64,000 nucleotides of DNA from Isoetes taiwanensis (lineage: Eukaryota; Streptophyta; Lycopodiopsida; Isoetales; Isoetaceae), in NCBI GenBank assembly GCA_021234155.1, contig JAJEKV010000013.1:4588028-4652027 (forward strand), given 5' to 3'. A program made the position numbers and the translations under genes. The notes under the pieces were generated by a model. It was not told the origin of the DNA, searched no databases, and saw nothing but the letters and a program-made list of their open reading frames with translations. Shown here piece after piece: positions 33,104 through 45,420 of this stretch. Every line of letters starts with the position of its first letter. The stretch's first letter is position 1.

Positions 33104-34688
33104 TGTGACGTTCCAGCACAGTATACGGTCCCAGGACGTATACTGTACTGCCTCGTCACGCGTACACGCCACCCCGACTGACGTGTACGCCGACGTGTAG
33201 CCAAGCAGGTAGCGCCCTAGGGGGCGACTTGCAAGGTGTGTACATTTATTAATGTGCACATTTACCCATGTGCACATTTATCCAATGTACACATTTTCCC
33301 ATGTGGACACTTTATGCCACCTAGTCATTAAAGGCAAGTGGGCCACACCCAATTATCCCACATGCCTAAAGGGATAATTGGAAACCCTAGCCCTAACCCT
33401 TTGTCTATATAGGTGAAGGAAACGCTAACTTGCCATTTTCGTCCATAGGATTTTAGGGCTCTGTTTTGCTTGCTCCAGGAGTCAAAACCGCATCCCAGAC
33501 TCTGTCTGAGCGAACCAGCTCGTTAGTTTCCCAATCTAGCTTCATCTTCTAGCAGCAGAGCAGGATGGTCGAGTTCAGAGCAGGAGGAGCGAGCCAGGGA
33601 TCAGGTATTTCGTCAATTTAATAGCCTAAACCGTCTTCTAGTCATCGAATCAGTAAGTTTAGCCTATTAAATTGCCCATAGCAGCCATCTAGATCTCTAG
33701 ATACCAAGCTCTAACTAAAGAACCTAACTCTATGATATAGATTAGATCTTGTTCTTTAGTTCTTCTGTGATATGTATGATGATGTATCTCTGTGGACTCA
33801 TTGTATTGGGAAGGGGGGTAGAGACCCTAAAGCCTGGTAGTTGATGCTCCTAGCTAGCCTCTTTAGCACACTGTAAATTCGGCCTGTGTACAAGAACCAC
33901 ACCTGGTTGTGGGTCAAGGGACTAGACTGGCTCATAAGGAGGTTCATGTTCTGACTCATGAGAGTGATCCCTCTGGTGTGTAAAGCCTACCAGGGATCCA
34001 TGTAGACTAGGTCTAATGGCTTGCCACTGAGTGTGGGTAAGGCATGGGTTCGACACCCGTGGAGTGATGCGTCACTCTCCATTGGGTTCCAGTCGAATAA
34101 GGGCAGTGGCCCTCTAGTCACCTTGAGTCAGCATGCAGATCTCTGGAGGGAGTGATCCCTACCTGCCCCATCGGAACTGGGGAGATGCAACCCAGGAATA
34201 GCCCCCTTGGCTATGCATCCGGCGGGCTACAGTCAGGTCCCAACACTTTTCAACCTACTTTGCAAAGTGTGCACATGAGGGGCGGATGGAGTGGACTACA
34301 CTAAGCCATGTTCTTATGCCAGCCAAATCCATTGCCATGAATTCTGTCTGCAATGACCTCTGGAGACCCAAGCTTGTTAGTCCATCCCTATGTCCGAGCC
34401 TTGGGTAGGATTCCACATGTGATGTGCTGATCTTTGTCTATGCAGATATGTGGTGAACCATCCTTCGTGATGGTCTTATAATGTTGATGTATGTACTACT
34501 GACATGTATGTTTACGCTTCCGCAGCTAGGTCGACCCTGAGGGAGACAGGGTAAATCATTCTTCCCACTGGAACTCTTCAAGGTTGCAGTGATACGTGGA
34601 GGGCCCTATATTAGCATGGAGCTGGTATGGGGGATGAACTCCTGTTTGTATACGGTGATTGCACCGTATATGAGTAGGGGACGTCACA
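33104..34688 (+). mobile_element. Complete solo LTR, 1585 bp
   Basis: Starts TGTGACGT and ends ACGTCACA. The 5-bp duplication ATTTA flanks it (33099-33103, 34689-34693). A TATA-like CTATATAG lies at about 33404-33411, giving plus orientation. No primer site or second LTR is nearby. It is related to the fragment at 5140-6165. Confidence 0.92.
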
Positions 34689-34693
34689 ATTTA

Positions 34694-35240
34694 GGTAACC
34701 TTATGAATGCTTTAAATAATTATATAATGAAACTTAAAATAAAACAAATTGTTAACAAAGACGTTTTGATCGCTATAGTAGTAGCGACCGTTGGAAACAA
34801 AATCTGACAGATTGGTCCACATTGAATCATAACCCGGTCGAATAGCTTGGCAAGAGTCAAATTAGGCAGTAGGCCAGATTTCGAGAAAGGGAGGAACTAA
34901 TTCAAGCCAAAGGCAAAACATTTTCTAAAAGGCTATGAACAATATATAAGAGAACCAAGTCATTAAACGTAGGAGATATTCTAAAGTAGAGATTATTTGA
35001 ATGTAAAGCCAATTGAGATCTAAAAAACCAAGGCCTTGCTTGAATCTTGCTCTTGTAATTCCAGAGAAGTTATCCAGTTGGCTAATAGAATTTTCAAATC
35101 TGGGAAGAACCAGATTCTCTTTTGCAAGTCTGAGCCCAGTGGGCAAGTTGGCTGGTGAATTTGTGTCAGAAGATCCCGTTCTAGGGATTTCAAGTAGTTT
35201 TGATTAACTACCAGAGTTGTGTCTTTCTAGAATCTATGTG
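34694..35240. other. Non-genic; short open stretches only
   Basis: Open stretches at 34690-34807 and 35013-35207 (plus) have no recognisable domain. They could be exons of a gene split by the solo LTR, but nothing proves it. Confidence 0.3.
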
Positions 35241-35242
35241 CA

Positions 35243-35566
35243 ATGGCCCAAATATCTAGCTTTGAGGAAAACCAAAGGAAATTGAAGTATATCGCAATAT
35301 TGTATGGACATTTGGCGGACATATATCGGCAGCTTCCTTTACTTGTAAATTTGTCACTAGTTAATCCGTCACCACCTGATTTTCCTAAACCAACACCTAA
35401 TACTAATACTCGAAGAATTAAATGGTTGGAGAAGGTTGAAGGGATACTTTCATATGTAGGAGACAAACGAAGCCCGCCACCAGTTTTGGGATTCTTATCA
35501 AGCTGGGAGAGTCTTTTTGAAAGAGTCAAAGCTAACGAAGGAGCAAAATTTACAGGCCATGTATAA
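35243..35566 (+). CDS. Hypothetical protein, 107 aa
   Basis: ATG at 35243 in a fair plant context (GCAATGG). The 107 codons have a coding-like amino-acid mix: a basic, helix-prone start (EENQRKLKYIAILYGHLADI), a Pro-rich linker (PPDFPKPTPNTN) and a mixed C-terminus. I recognise no family. It could be an exon of a larger gene or chance. No TE features overlap it. Confidence 0.25.
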   Translation: MAQISSFEENQRKLKYIAILYGHLADIYRQLPLLVNLSLVNPSPPDFPKPTPNTNTRRIKWLEKVEGILSYVGDKRSPPPVLGFLSSWESLFERVKANEGAKFTGHV

Positions 35567-35569
35567 ATA

Positions 35570-37430
35570 TTTGACAGATGTAGCCAGAATATGATGGCAA
35601 GGTCAGAAATATTGACCCAAATAAAAACATGGGGAGATTTCAGAAAAGCATTTGAATCGCACAACTTGCAGTAAATTATTATCCTGATGTTAAAACACAA
35701 TGCTTGGCTTTTTTTTTTTTTTTTTTGGAAGGACGTGAAACAGAAGTACAATGCACAATGCACAGACAAGAATAAAACTCTAATGGATAAGCCGACTCAA
35801 CTAGGCAAGAACACCCGTATATGTATAAGAACATTGAAAATATGTCTGTCAATTATCTTTTTCTTATCGTCAGCCAGAGACGAGAAACAATAAGCTTGAG
35901 TAATCTCGTGTTGAGCGCAATTAAGAAGCTGCTGATCAGAAATGTCTGCTCCTTGAAACAAGCATCATCTCTACCTGTTAGACCACAAAATCCAACTAGA
36001 AGCAAGATGAAAACTCCATTTATGTAGCTTAGGGGATCTCTTGGCTGGAGTGAAACACTAAAAAGAGCGAAGAACTGTGCTCAAAAAAGACATAATTCAC
36101 CATATAGTATTCCGCTTGAAATCTTATAGTATTTTGCGAATCTTGTTATACAGTATAGCAAATTTTGTACTTGCATACCCCACAAACGAGGAACTTTACG
36201 TACGGTGTAGATTAAGGAATAAGGGGTGAACAGCTCTCGTTGCCCAGAGTCACCCCCCGTGTGAATATGCACCCAAACCAAAGGGGGTTTTAAATGTGTT
36301 GGACCCAATGGTTGTGTTAATTAATGTCAATGGTAGTTATGTGTTGGTTGTTAATGTCAATAGTTGTTATGTGTTGGTTGTTATGTGTTGGGGGTTTTTT
36401 GGCCCCTTTGGGGCCTTAGGGACGCCACCCTCCCCTTCCCCCCATGTGACAAAAATTTTAGAATTCAAACCAGAAAAAAACTAGAATTCGTTTGAGGCTT
36501 TCATCACCTGTAGCTTTTGAATTTGATCACAATAAAACAAATAGAACATAAGTAAAAGTTACCATAAAGATAGAGCAGAGTGATCCCATTATTCTGAAAG
36601 TCATAAAGTTTGCAACATCCATGCACAAACATTTTTCAACTGAGCAGCCTTTGGCCTCCATGGATTCTTGTGGTGAGAAACTAAAGTGGGAAACGTTTCT
36701 GCTTGTTAGCACAAGGATCTAGAAGCCTTGGAATTTGCTTAAAAAATACCTCAAAATCTAAAAATGCATGGTACTTTTTTGCAAGCTTCATTCGGAATGA
36801 GCCATAAAACAATATCTAATAGCGCAATCTTGTATTAATCAACTGGTAGGATGTGAAAGCCTACCAAACCCGACCGAAAAATTGCTGTTTTAGCATAGAT
36901 AACTTAACCAAACATATCCATATCATACACTATCAAAAAGATCTCGGAGAGAGCTTTCCAACGCAATAAAAATCATCTAAAGTTATGATAAGAAATGTGT
37001 TGCCAGTGGGGAAACTGCACTACATGCGCCCTTCAAGCCCTTCATGTGCCCATTATGCACCACACACACAAAAAGAGGGCTTTTGTTGTGAGCCATTGGT
37101 TGTTGACCATTGAAAAAAAAAGGCTAAAATCAATGGCTCAGAACTGGTGCACTCTAGATGTACTCATTAGTACATCCATTTGAATACATCACGAAATCAT
37201 AGGAAAACCTTAGTGAAAAGCATACAAAAACACAAAGAAAACCCCCTGTTATTATGCTACATATTTATGCGATAGCACAAGAAGAAGCAATATTTGAGAG
37301 TTTCAACAAGTTGGCCATAGATAGGACAAAAGTATGAGATTCTAGGGTTCATCTTGTGGATTAGGACATTCACTCGAACACATCTATAGGGAACTTGCCA
37401 TCGCAACACTAGGACTTTCGAGTGGATCAG
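35570..37430. other. Non-genic interval
   Basis: No gene recognised. A 19-base poly(T) sits at about 35708-35726. At 36302-36393 the words TAATGTCAATRGT and TTATGTGTTGG repeat two to three times. Confidence 0.4.
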
Positions 37431-37433
37431 TTT

Positions 37434-39130
37434 TAAAAAAGAAGCGGAAGAGGAGGAAATGGAAGGGAAAAAGTGCATAGAAAAAGGCGGAATCGAGAAA
37501 GGGTCGCGAAAAGAGGAAAAAGGAAGGGAAAAAGTCCATTGGTAAAAGGGAAAGGAAAAAGGAAAGGGGGGAAGTAAAGCGAAGGGATGGGAGAAAAGGA
37601 AAATAGAAAAAGGTAAAAGGAAATAGGGAATGTGAAAAGGAGAGCAGAAAAAAAGTGAAGGGGGAAGCAGAAAAAGGGAAAAGGGAGGAGTGAGAAAGTG
37701 GAAAAAGGGAAACGTGAAAGAAGGAGAAAAGGCAAATGGAAAAAGGCAAAAGGAAAAAAAAAGGAAGGAGGAGGGAGATAGAAAATGGGAAAATCGAAAG
37801 GGGAGGGGAAACAAAAGGAAGAGCAATATAAAGAAGGGGAAAAGAGTAAAGGAAAAAAGGGAAAGGGGTGGGAGGGAAGGAAGGAAGGAAAAATTTTTAA
37901 CGTCCACGGAACCCAATCGGGTTATGGGACCAAGTACATAAGGGACCGAAGTCCTGGACCGAAGTCCAAACAAGAACATGGGCCGAAGCCCTTAAACCAA
38001 AGCACAACGTGAGCTAGAACACAACCATCATGACCCGGATTAAAAACCACCTGGGAAAAAACCGTTGCCAGGATGACTATGGCTGAAGAGGGGAAAGGTC
38101 AAGAAAGGGGAAAATGGGTGCGAGCATGGAAAAATGAAAGAGAAAAGGAGCATTGAAAAAAAGAAAGAGGGAAAGGGTGAGGAAAGGAGCAGGAAAAAAT
38201 AACATGGAGAAAGGGAAAGGGAAAGGGAAAGGGAAAGGGAAAGAGGGAAGTGGAAAAGGGCACAAGAAAAAAAAGAAATGGAAAGACAAAAGGAAAAAAA
38301 AAAGCAAAAGAGGAGGAAATGGAAGGGAAAAAGGGGCACGGGAAAAGGGGAACTGAGAAAGGGTCTGGAGAGAAGGAAAAGGAAGGAAAAAAGGCCATTG
38401 ATAAAAGGGAAAGGAAAAAAGGACGGGATGGGAGAAAAGAAAAATAGAAAAAAGTAAAAAGAAATAGGGAATGTGAAAAGGGGAACGAAAAAGAAGGAAG
38501 GGGGAGGAGTGGGAAAATGGAAAAGGAAACATGAAAAAAGGAGAAAAGGCAAATGGGAAAAAACAAAAGGGAAAAGGGAGGAGGGGGGCGTAAAAATGGG
38601 AAAATAGAAAGGGGAGGGGAAAGAAAAGGAAGAGCAAAATAGAAAAAAGAGAAAATAATAAAGGAAAAAAAGGGAAAATGATGGGGAGGAGAGGGGGAGA
38701 AAGAAGAGGAAAAAGGTGAAAAAAGGGGAAAAGGGGAGCGAGCATGGAAAAATGGAAGAGGAAAAGGGCATGGAAAAAAGGGAAGAGGGGAAGGGTGAGG
38801 AAAGGGAATGAAAAAATGACATAGAAAAATGGAACGGGAAAGAGAGAAAAGAAAAAGGGAATGACTGCATTAGAAAAAACGAAAGGCGCAAGGGCTGGGG
38901 AAAGGAGGAAAATGGAAGAGAAAATGGGGAAAAAGAAAAGGTGAGGAGAAGGAAAGGGAAGAGGGACATGGAAAAAAGGAAAGGAAAGGAAAAAAGAAAA
39001 ATAGAAAAAGGTAAATTGGAAAATGTAAAAAAGGAAAAGGAGAAAGGGAGAAGGGGAAAACAAAAAAAAAGGGAAAAGTGGAGAAATACAAAAGGAAAAG
39101 GGAAAAAGTAAGGGGGAGTAGAAAACATAA
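37434..39130. repeat. ~1.7-kb polypurine satellite-like tract
   Basis: The plus strand is almost only A and G (GGGAAA, GGAAAAAGG words), interrupted at about 37885-38085 by ordinary sequence with a retroposon tail. Within it, 37440-37740 resembles 38310-38550, and 38090-38230 resembles 38700-38840, so longer units were duplicated. At 38215-38242 there is a perfect (GGGAAA)n run. The long open frames on the minus strand (up to 374 codons of Phe, Pro, Ser, Leu) follow from the lack of purines on that strand and are not genes. Confidence 0.9.
37875..37985 (-). mobile_element. SINE/LINE 3' tail copy inside the polypurine tract
   Basis: On the minus strand ...TTCCGTGGACGTTAAAAATTT is followed by (TTCC)4, the same 3' end as at 31913. 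It may have inserted into the tract. Confidence 0.6.
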
Positions 39131-40260
39131 TTGAATGCTCTTGATTATCTAATTTTAAAAACATGAATCCATTTCACAATTGCTCTGGTATATCATTTAC
39201 AATTCCCATCTATGCCCAGCAACGCTGGGCATCTTAACTAGTAAAACATATTTTTTACCATTTTGAACCTTAACGAGAAAAATAATTTCGGTGTGTCCGT
39301 ATTAGAAGCATCTGCACAGATTTTGGCGCGTCTCCGAGACCAATTGAACGCATCCAGCAATTTTTTTTCTTGCATTGAATCATCTAATTGGTCTTATGGA
39401 CGCGTCGACCTCAACTGGACGCGTCCAGTGGGTCTTATTGATGCAGTGAGACACGTTGAACGCATTTGCATGGAGGCTAGTGCTAATGCATCGAGTGGGT
39501 CTCACTGCAGCAATGTACCTTCTTTTGCTACAACATGATAATCTGGACGCGTTTGCAAAGAAATGGTTATGTCCTCAACCTCTACTCCGCGTCAATTTTC
39601 GACGATTTCCTGTCAACTGTTTATTTTTCACATATAAAATACGTATTTTTACAAAAAGGGATTTTTCATATGTTTCGTATTTTTTCCATATTTTATGTAT
39701 GCAACTTCGACCCTATCCCTGCCTTGCCTTAGAGAGTCTAGACGTGGTGATGCTGCAACCATTATTTCTTATGGTTTCCCTGAGCAGCCCATTAAACTGT
39801 GGCAGTCATATCCACAGTTTCCAATCGAAGGTGGGATATACATACGATAGTTAATTTTGAAATATGGCAACACAGCAAACCCATGTATAACAAAGTTGCG
39901 TATTAAACGGGAGCAAATCATCGAAACGAGAGCGAAAGGAATATTCCTCAAAGATTCCCTTTTTTTTACAAAAAGGGGGTAAAATGAGGTTAAAAAAAAA
40001 AGATGCATGAAATTCTATTTTGACCCCCCCAAAAGTGACTAATGTTTTTGTGCAACGAAAGAATTGACTTTTTTAAAGTGTCATTTTTCTTAGCAAATAG
40101 AATGTTGTTGAAGTATATTTTACGAGAGAAACCCTAATTTCAGAGGATAAAATATTTAACAAAAAATTGAAGTTAGTCCAGAATCGAAACTCAGAGATTC
40201 TCAAAATTTGAAGATAGAATCTTCATATTCACATGCAAAATTTACAAATTTTTCTAAGAC
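39131..40260. other. Non-genic; hairpin and repeated GACGCGTC words
   Basis: TGCCCAGCAACGCTGGGCA at 39213-39231 is a perfect small hairpin. GGACGCGTC occurs three times at about 39400-39550. An open stretch at 39263-39538 has no recognisable domain. Confidence 0.4.
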
Positions 40261-40266
40261 TCGCTT

Positions 40267-42557
40267 ATGTGTAAAAGTATGAGGAGGATGAAGGAAGGAT
40301 CCGTGACGCCATCATGTTCATTTATGCCATCCTCATCACCTTCACTTCTTTCACCGCCACTAGAGGAAGTGCTTGAGTTATCTTCCCTCATCACTATCAA
40401 TGATGGTGTAGCATTGCCACCACCTTCTTCATCCTCTTCTTCAGAATTACAAGCTTTTTAAGCAAATTGATAGTCCTCTCATGCGAGACGATTGTCGATT
40501 TCAATTTTAAAATCATAGCACAATATAGTCACGCCATTAAGGATCAGCTCATCCCTACAACCCACCTTCTTGACTTTCTCCCTTTTCCTTGGCTTCTCAT
40601 TTCTAACTCATATCTACCTTCAAAAGCATTTTATGAGCGTTGTTGCAAGCCAATGAATCTTGAGTTTAGTGACTAAGCCTTCCTCCTTGACCGTGGTCAA
40701 GCACTTTTGCTATCCGTAAAGGTCGACCTTTGTCATCCTCCTCAGTTTGAAGAGCAATTAGCATACCCTTGGTAATTTCGTGCGGATATTACCTTGAGGC
40801 TCATTCCTCGCCTTGGTCCGAGGTACATGACTCGATCCTCGCCTTTCTTTCATCGCAGGTGCTAATGTAGCATTGCTTGACCTCGCTTGGTGCCGGGTTG
40901 ATGGAAGGTGTTAGGCCATCCAAATGGTTCTTGCAACCGCCTTAGAGCTATATTTTCACAACAATTTTCTGCTCGAGAAAGAAATTACTCCACCACATCC
41001 GATCTTCTTCTAAGAAGTACTTAAAGCTCGAGGAAATTCCATTTTCAATGGCTTTTACTGATGACTCGAGGTACTTTTCTTCCGCTTTGACTCCTTAGGA
41101 TTTTTGAGAGGAAGTTGCTCAAAGACGCTCTATGAAGGAAGTGTCCGAATATATTTAAGGAAGCTGTAATCCTCCGGGTGGACTCCAGCCCCTTAGTTGT
41201 AGTATACTTCTTCCCCCGAAGAAACTCGCCATCCTTCAAGTAGAACTTGATATGATGTTGAAAGGTGAGATCATTCAACTTGTTCATAGCTTGTTCTCTC
41301 GTCTCGAACGCTGAGAGAAAACAAACTCTCAAATCAGCATTTTTTAAGAAGATCGACCACCGGAGTAGGAGTGTAAGAATCTTCAATAATTCAACTAAAG
41401 AAGGAAGATGTAAAAGCCTTCTTCCTTCTAAGGCTACGTAAAATCACGAACATTTGGTCAATCTGATCATGAGTGTGTCCTACAAGTAAGAAACCGAGCT
41501 TCACTTTTCTAAAGATCCCTAGCTCCACTAACATGGCACAAGACGCAAAGAGTGTTTGATTCTTGTTCTCCCTTGTAGTATTGTCAAGTTGCGTATAAAG
41601 TAATCAAGGTAATTGCTTTGCTCGACAGACCTTGTTAAGAATTGTGATTGTGAGGTTCGGGTCACCATGCAAGTTTGATACGCCAAAAATACTTTGCACT
41701 TTAGACTTCCTTTGAAGACCATAGCTCCTACAAGGTGGACCTTAACAAAACATTCCTCCGCACATCTTTAGAAATGTTCAAGAAATGTGGTAGAGTAGTT
41801 TTTTTTTGGTCCATTCCATCAATCACAATGCATATATATTGTAAAGTGGACGCTCAAGAGCTTTTTTTCTCGTGGTTTGGCAAGCTTTTTCTCTCGCACG
41901 CTTGTTGTTCATTTATGTCCGGCAAGGTTCTCTTGCACAATATCCGAGAAGAAATAAGGACAAAGCATTTTTTTTAAAACAAGTGAGAGATTGAAGAACA
42001 TGAGCTTATTTTTTTCCTCTGCCTTTGCAGCTTTTTTGACTTTTTAATTTCGCAGACACCTTGAGCAAAAGACATTCTCAGGTCTCCTCGAATTTTCACA
42101 AAACCGAATTCATTTTTCCACACCGTGAAGTGTGAGTAAGAGATGTGCTGAAGTCGAGTGCAAGTTTCTTTTGTACTCATTAAAAACATCTTTTTGGTGA
42201 TGTTATCGCTAAATGATACATGTTGCTATTAGGCGCTTCTCACATGTTTCTAAAATATTTCTCCATCCATGACACAAAGAAGAAGGGCATGCATGGTTAC
42301 AACTCTTCTTGGTCCACAATGATGGATTTTTGTCCAGCCTTTTGTGTATTCTAGACATTCTGTGGACCCTAAACGGTGGACAACCATAAAGCATTTCCGC
42401 AAACTTCTTTGACGGCTAATGTAGTGCAAGAAGGTGTTATGGGTCTGGCCTTACATGATAGGCCAAGTAGGCATTCCGGGTCAGCCAATGTCATTGAACC
42501 GTAGTTGTCTCTAATTGCTCGTAATTTAGACATGTTAAATTTGTTGATACAACCCAA
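40267..42557 (-). pseudogene. DUF7869-type (transposase-like) gene relic
   Basis: Read right to left in changing frames: CINKFNMSKLRAIRDNYGSM (42550), then SYSHFTVWKNEFGFVKIRGD (about 42140), then DGMDQKKTTLPHF (about 41820), SLKCKVFLAY, and a block where DNTTRENKN- and VGHTHDEID-like words can be made out (41560-41470). Then LNDLTFQHHIKFYLKDGEF (about 41270) and an acidic tail near 40400. The order and wording (MDQ.K..LPHF, QLDN..RENKN, GHTH.DID) are those of the DUF7869 proteins abundant in repeats of mosses, ferns and some animals, which are thought to be transposon-derived. I count at least eight frame breaks. Family assignment is from memory and not verified. Confidence 0.5.
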
Positions 42558-42559
42558 TG

Positions 42560-43485
42560 AGCAAAGATTTACTTCTTAAAAGTCTTCTCATTTTATGCTC
42601 GCCCATAAGGTTTCTTCTTCTTACAGAGGAGCATGTTTCAAACTACAATCCACCTTGAATTTCTTGGTGGATCTGGCTAGAGAACGGTAATCTCGTTGCA
42701 CTTCGCTGGTTTCTTCATCTTCCAAGAGAGTTCTACTGGGGTGACCTTTCTCGCTTCTTAGTGGTGTGCTTGTAGAGGAGAACAAACCACGCCGGGTTGT
42801 ACCCTGATAAGGCGGAGGTGCAGTTGTTGAATGAAGGAGATGGGCCAAAGATATGATGTGCCAAATAAAGTTGTTGTAGCATCTTCACAGGAGTTCGATC
42901 AAACATATCTCTTATAGCAGACGGAAATTTCGCGAAACCCATGTGTCACCACGCTTGTGTGAAGAGGAGTAGATGCCGCAGGTCGCCTTCATTTGTAGTG
43001 AAATCGCGGATGGGAGAAACGATGGAGAATCTCGCAGCCTTCGTAACGGCCGTATTCTTGGCATGTGTAAGTGAAGATGGAGAAACAACAAACCATGGAG
43101 GTAGTCCGTTCAAAAATTTGTCGAGGTCGAGCCATTGTAGTGGTCCGGGGATGGTACAAATGGTGGTGGAAGATTGCTACGCGGCAAATGTGAGGGTTGG
43201 AAAGGTGGTGGCAGCCGGTTTCCCAACCGGACTTGGAGAGGGCCGGAAAGGTGGTGGCGCCTACTAGTTACCGGACTCCTGAGTGTCTTCGAGAAGCAAC
43301 AAAGACCTTGTCGAGGTAGGTGTTGAAGAAGCATCTCCGCCTTGTGTTCCATCCGGAAGTAGAGGTACTTGGGCAAACAAATGGTGGTGGAAGTTTGTTC
43401 ACGAAGCGGTTAACCATGTCAAACAACTGCAAAAAATTGTGGGCTTGTTACTAACTCACAAGTCGATTGGACTAATGATATTCGA
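42560..43485. other. No gene recognised
   Basis: Probably the decayed 5' part of the DUF7869-like gene on the minus strand, and short plus-strand open stretches (42941-43267, 43283-43510) without known domains. Confidence 0.35.
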
Positions 43486-43488
43486 GAA

Positions 43489-43580
43489 TACAAATGCTAT
43501 TCTGGAATAGTATTTTGTGTGCAGCATTTGCCGTGTGTGTGCAAAGATACTATTCCAGAATACACTTATCCAGAGTGTTT
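43489..43580. repeat. Inverted repeat related to the TATTCC palindrome family
   Basis: ATTCTGGAATAGTATTTTG and, inverted, ATTCTGGAATAGTATCTTTG form the arms of a ~75-bp hairpin. The outer part reads like the palindromes at 48.6 and 50.9 kb (GTGTATTCTGGAATA). Confidence 0.6.
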
Positions 43581-45080
43581 GGACAAGACGTATTCCGCAT
43601 CACATAGAAAAAGACAACTGACAGTGGCCTACCTTTAACAAGGTGCTGCGCACGAGGGGTTGCCCTCCAGTGCCGCAAAAGTGTGTTTTCATGGTTTTTG
43701 TTTCATCATTTCGTGTCGGTCCTTTTTGTTTGTTCATAGAGTGTCATTTTCTTAAAGCATGAGTTTTGTTTATGAAGCTATGAAGGTCAATTTATAGAAC
43801 TGAGGGAGAAAAGAATAATACTTCAAACTAATTTACATAATTGATAATCAGGCAAACTAATAACTCTATGATTTACTGTACTTGAGATATAGAACAAGAT
43901 GTTGAACAAAGTGTTGCATTATGATTTAAGATACATAAAAGCAAGTTAAGATAAATTTAGGCGCTGACATTGTTATTAGTTTTACGCCGACATTCTTTGC
44001 ATTTCACCTCACATTCTTGAATTTTACCTCATAATGACAACCTTATTGGCTATTTAGTTGATCTTATTAGCATATGTCTAATTATCTTCCGTAAATGGCA
44101 CAAAGTGCCCAAGTTTAAATTGTGAGACATGCATGAAAAGCACTAACTGCAAAACCTCTACAATTATTAACATAACAAACAAGCAATACTTCCAACACAA
44201 ATGCTATACATTGCATCATTTATGCAAAGGATAATATTCCCTCAAGATGATAAAGTTCTCCCCATTAAGTAGGAGGGACGTGTTAAAGTAGAAGCGGAAA
44301 TGTAGACAAAGTATTGCATACCATAACATCCAAACTTCAATAGTGTTAGGTTTGAAATATGATCCGGTGTTTGTACATAGAAATACTCAAGAAGTATTAT
44401 CTACACGCACAAGAGCTACAAACCGTAATGAGTGTCAAATGCAAACGGTAGGCTCAAGGAAAATCCGAAAGGCAAAAGCAAGAAGATTGCACATTTGAGA
44501 AAAGTGCCAATTTGTGCAATGCAAAGGAAAGTGAAAGATTGTCTATCCGAGAATATACCTCATAATATCCTTGGGCCTCGCAATCTAGGATCCTGATTAT
44601 AGCCTCTATTAGTACCGCTTTGCACCATAATGATTTTGCAGCCTGGATTCCCGTAATTTAGCCTTACCGATATGTACAAATACTATATAGAACATAGAAT
44701 AATAAAATCATAAGCCAATGTAGTCAATGTTAATTTGCAATACATTTGGAAAAGTTCAAGAAATCCCATGTTAATCAATTTATATTGAATGGACGCACTG
44801 AAAGTGCACCATGACAATGAGTTGATCTTCTACCGCGAATGCTCAATGCGCCGGACCATTAATCTTGAGAGCAATAGTGCCAAAATCCAGCCTTAGGTCA
44901 GAGAAGCATCCAGAGAGCCAAGAGGTAAAGCTCGTGGTTTTCTTTTTATAGGAGGACTTTCAACATATAGTTTTATGTTTTACCTCAAGCATATTTGAGC
45001 TTAAGGGATCTAAAGTCTGAATGGGCAAGAAGCCGAGCGCTTTGTCGGGTGCGTAAGAGCTAGAACCCTTAATGTATATG
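43581..45080. other. Non-genic, nothing recognised
   Basis: AT-rich sequence without a convincing reading frame. Confidence 0.4.
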
Positions 45081-45420
45081 TGCTTATCTTTTCTTTGTAA
45101 CCGATTTTCAACGGGTAGAACATTTATCAAGACCTAAGCTGAAGCTTGAGCTCCAATTCAAGCCGTAGGCTAGTCGAAGCCGAAGTTGAGTGAATTGGGC
45201 TCGCCAATTCCTTGAAACAACAGACAAACAGTGGTGGAAAGCCGGGTTAGCCTTTGCATTGATCGGGTCGCCAAGAACATCGGGCGACCGCCAGCTTTAT
45301 GTGCAACAATAAGTTTGGAGTAGTTCCCCACATATCCTAGGTATATTCCAAAGATATACTTAGGATATGCCAAAACCCACATGAGTAAAGCATTTGCCCC
45401 CTAGGGGCAACCCAAAAACA
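45081..45420. repeat. Dispersed repeat, copy 1
   Basis: Aligns with 47965-48425 in the same orientation (shared CTTATCTTTTCTTTGTA, AAGCTGAAGCTTGAGCTCC, TGCCCCCTAGGGGCAACCC). The two copies are ~2.9 kb apart. The inner part contains a hairpin, CCTAGGTATAT...ATATACTTAGG. They may be LTRs or copies of an unclassified repeat. Confidence 0.75.

Noticed and set aside
38040-39164. Open frame of 374 codons on the minus strand rich in Phe, Pro, Ser and Leu
   Set aside because: The template is almost purely purine on the plus strand, so stop codons cannot occur on the minus strand. All three minus frames are open in the same area.
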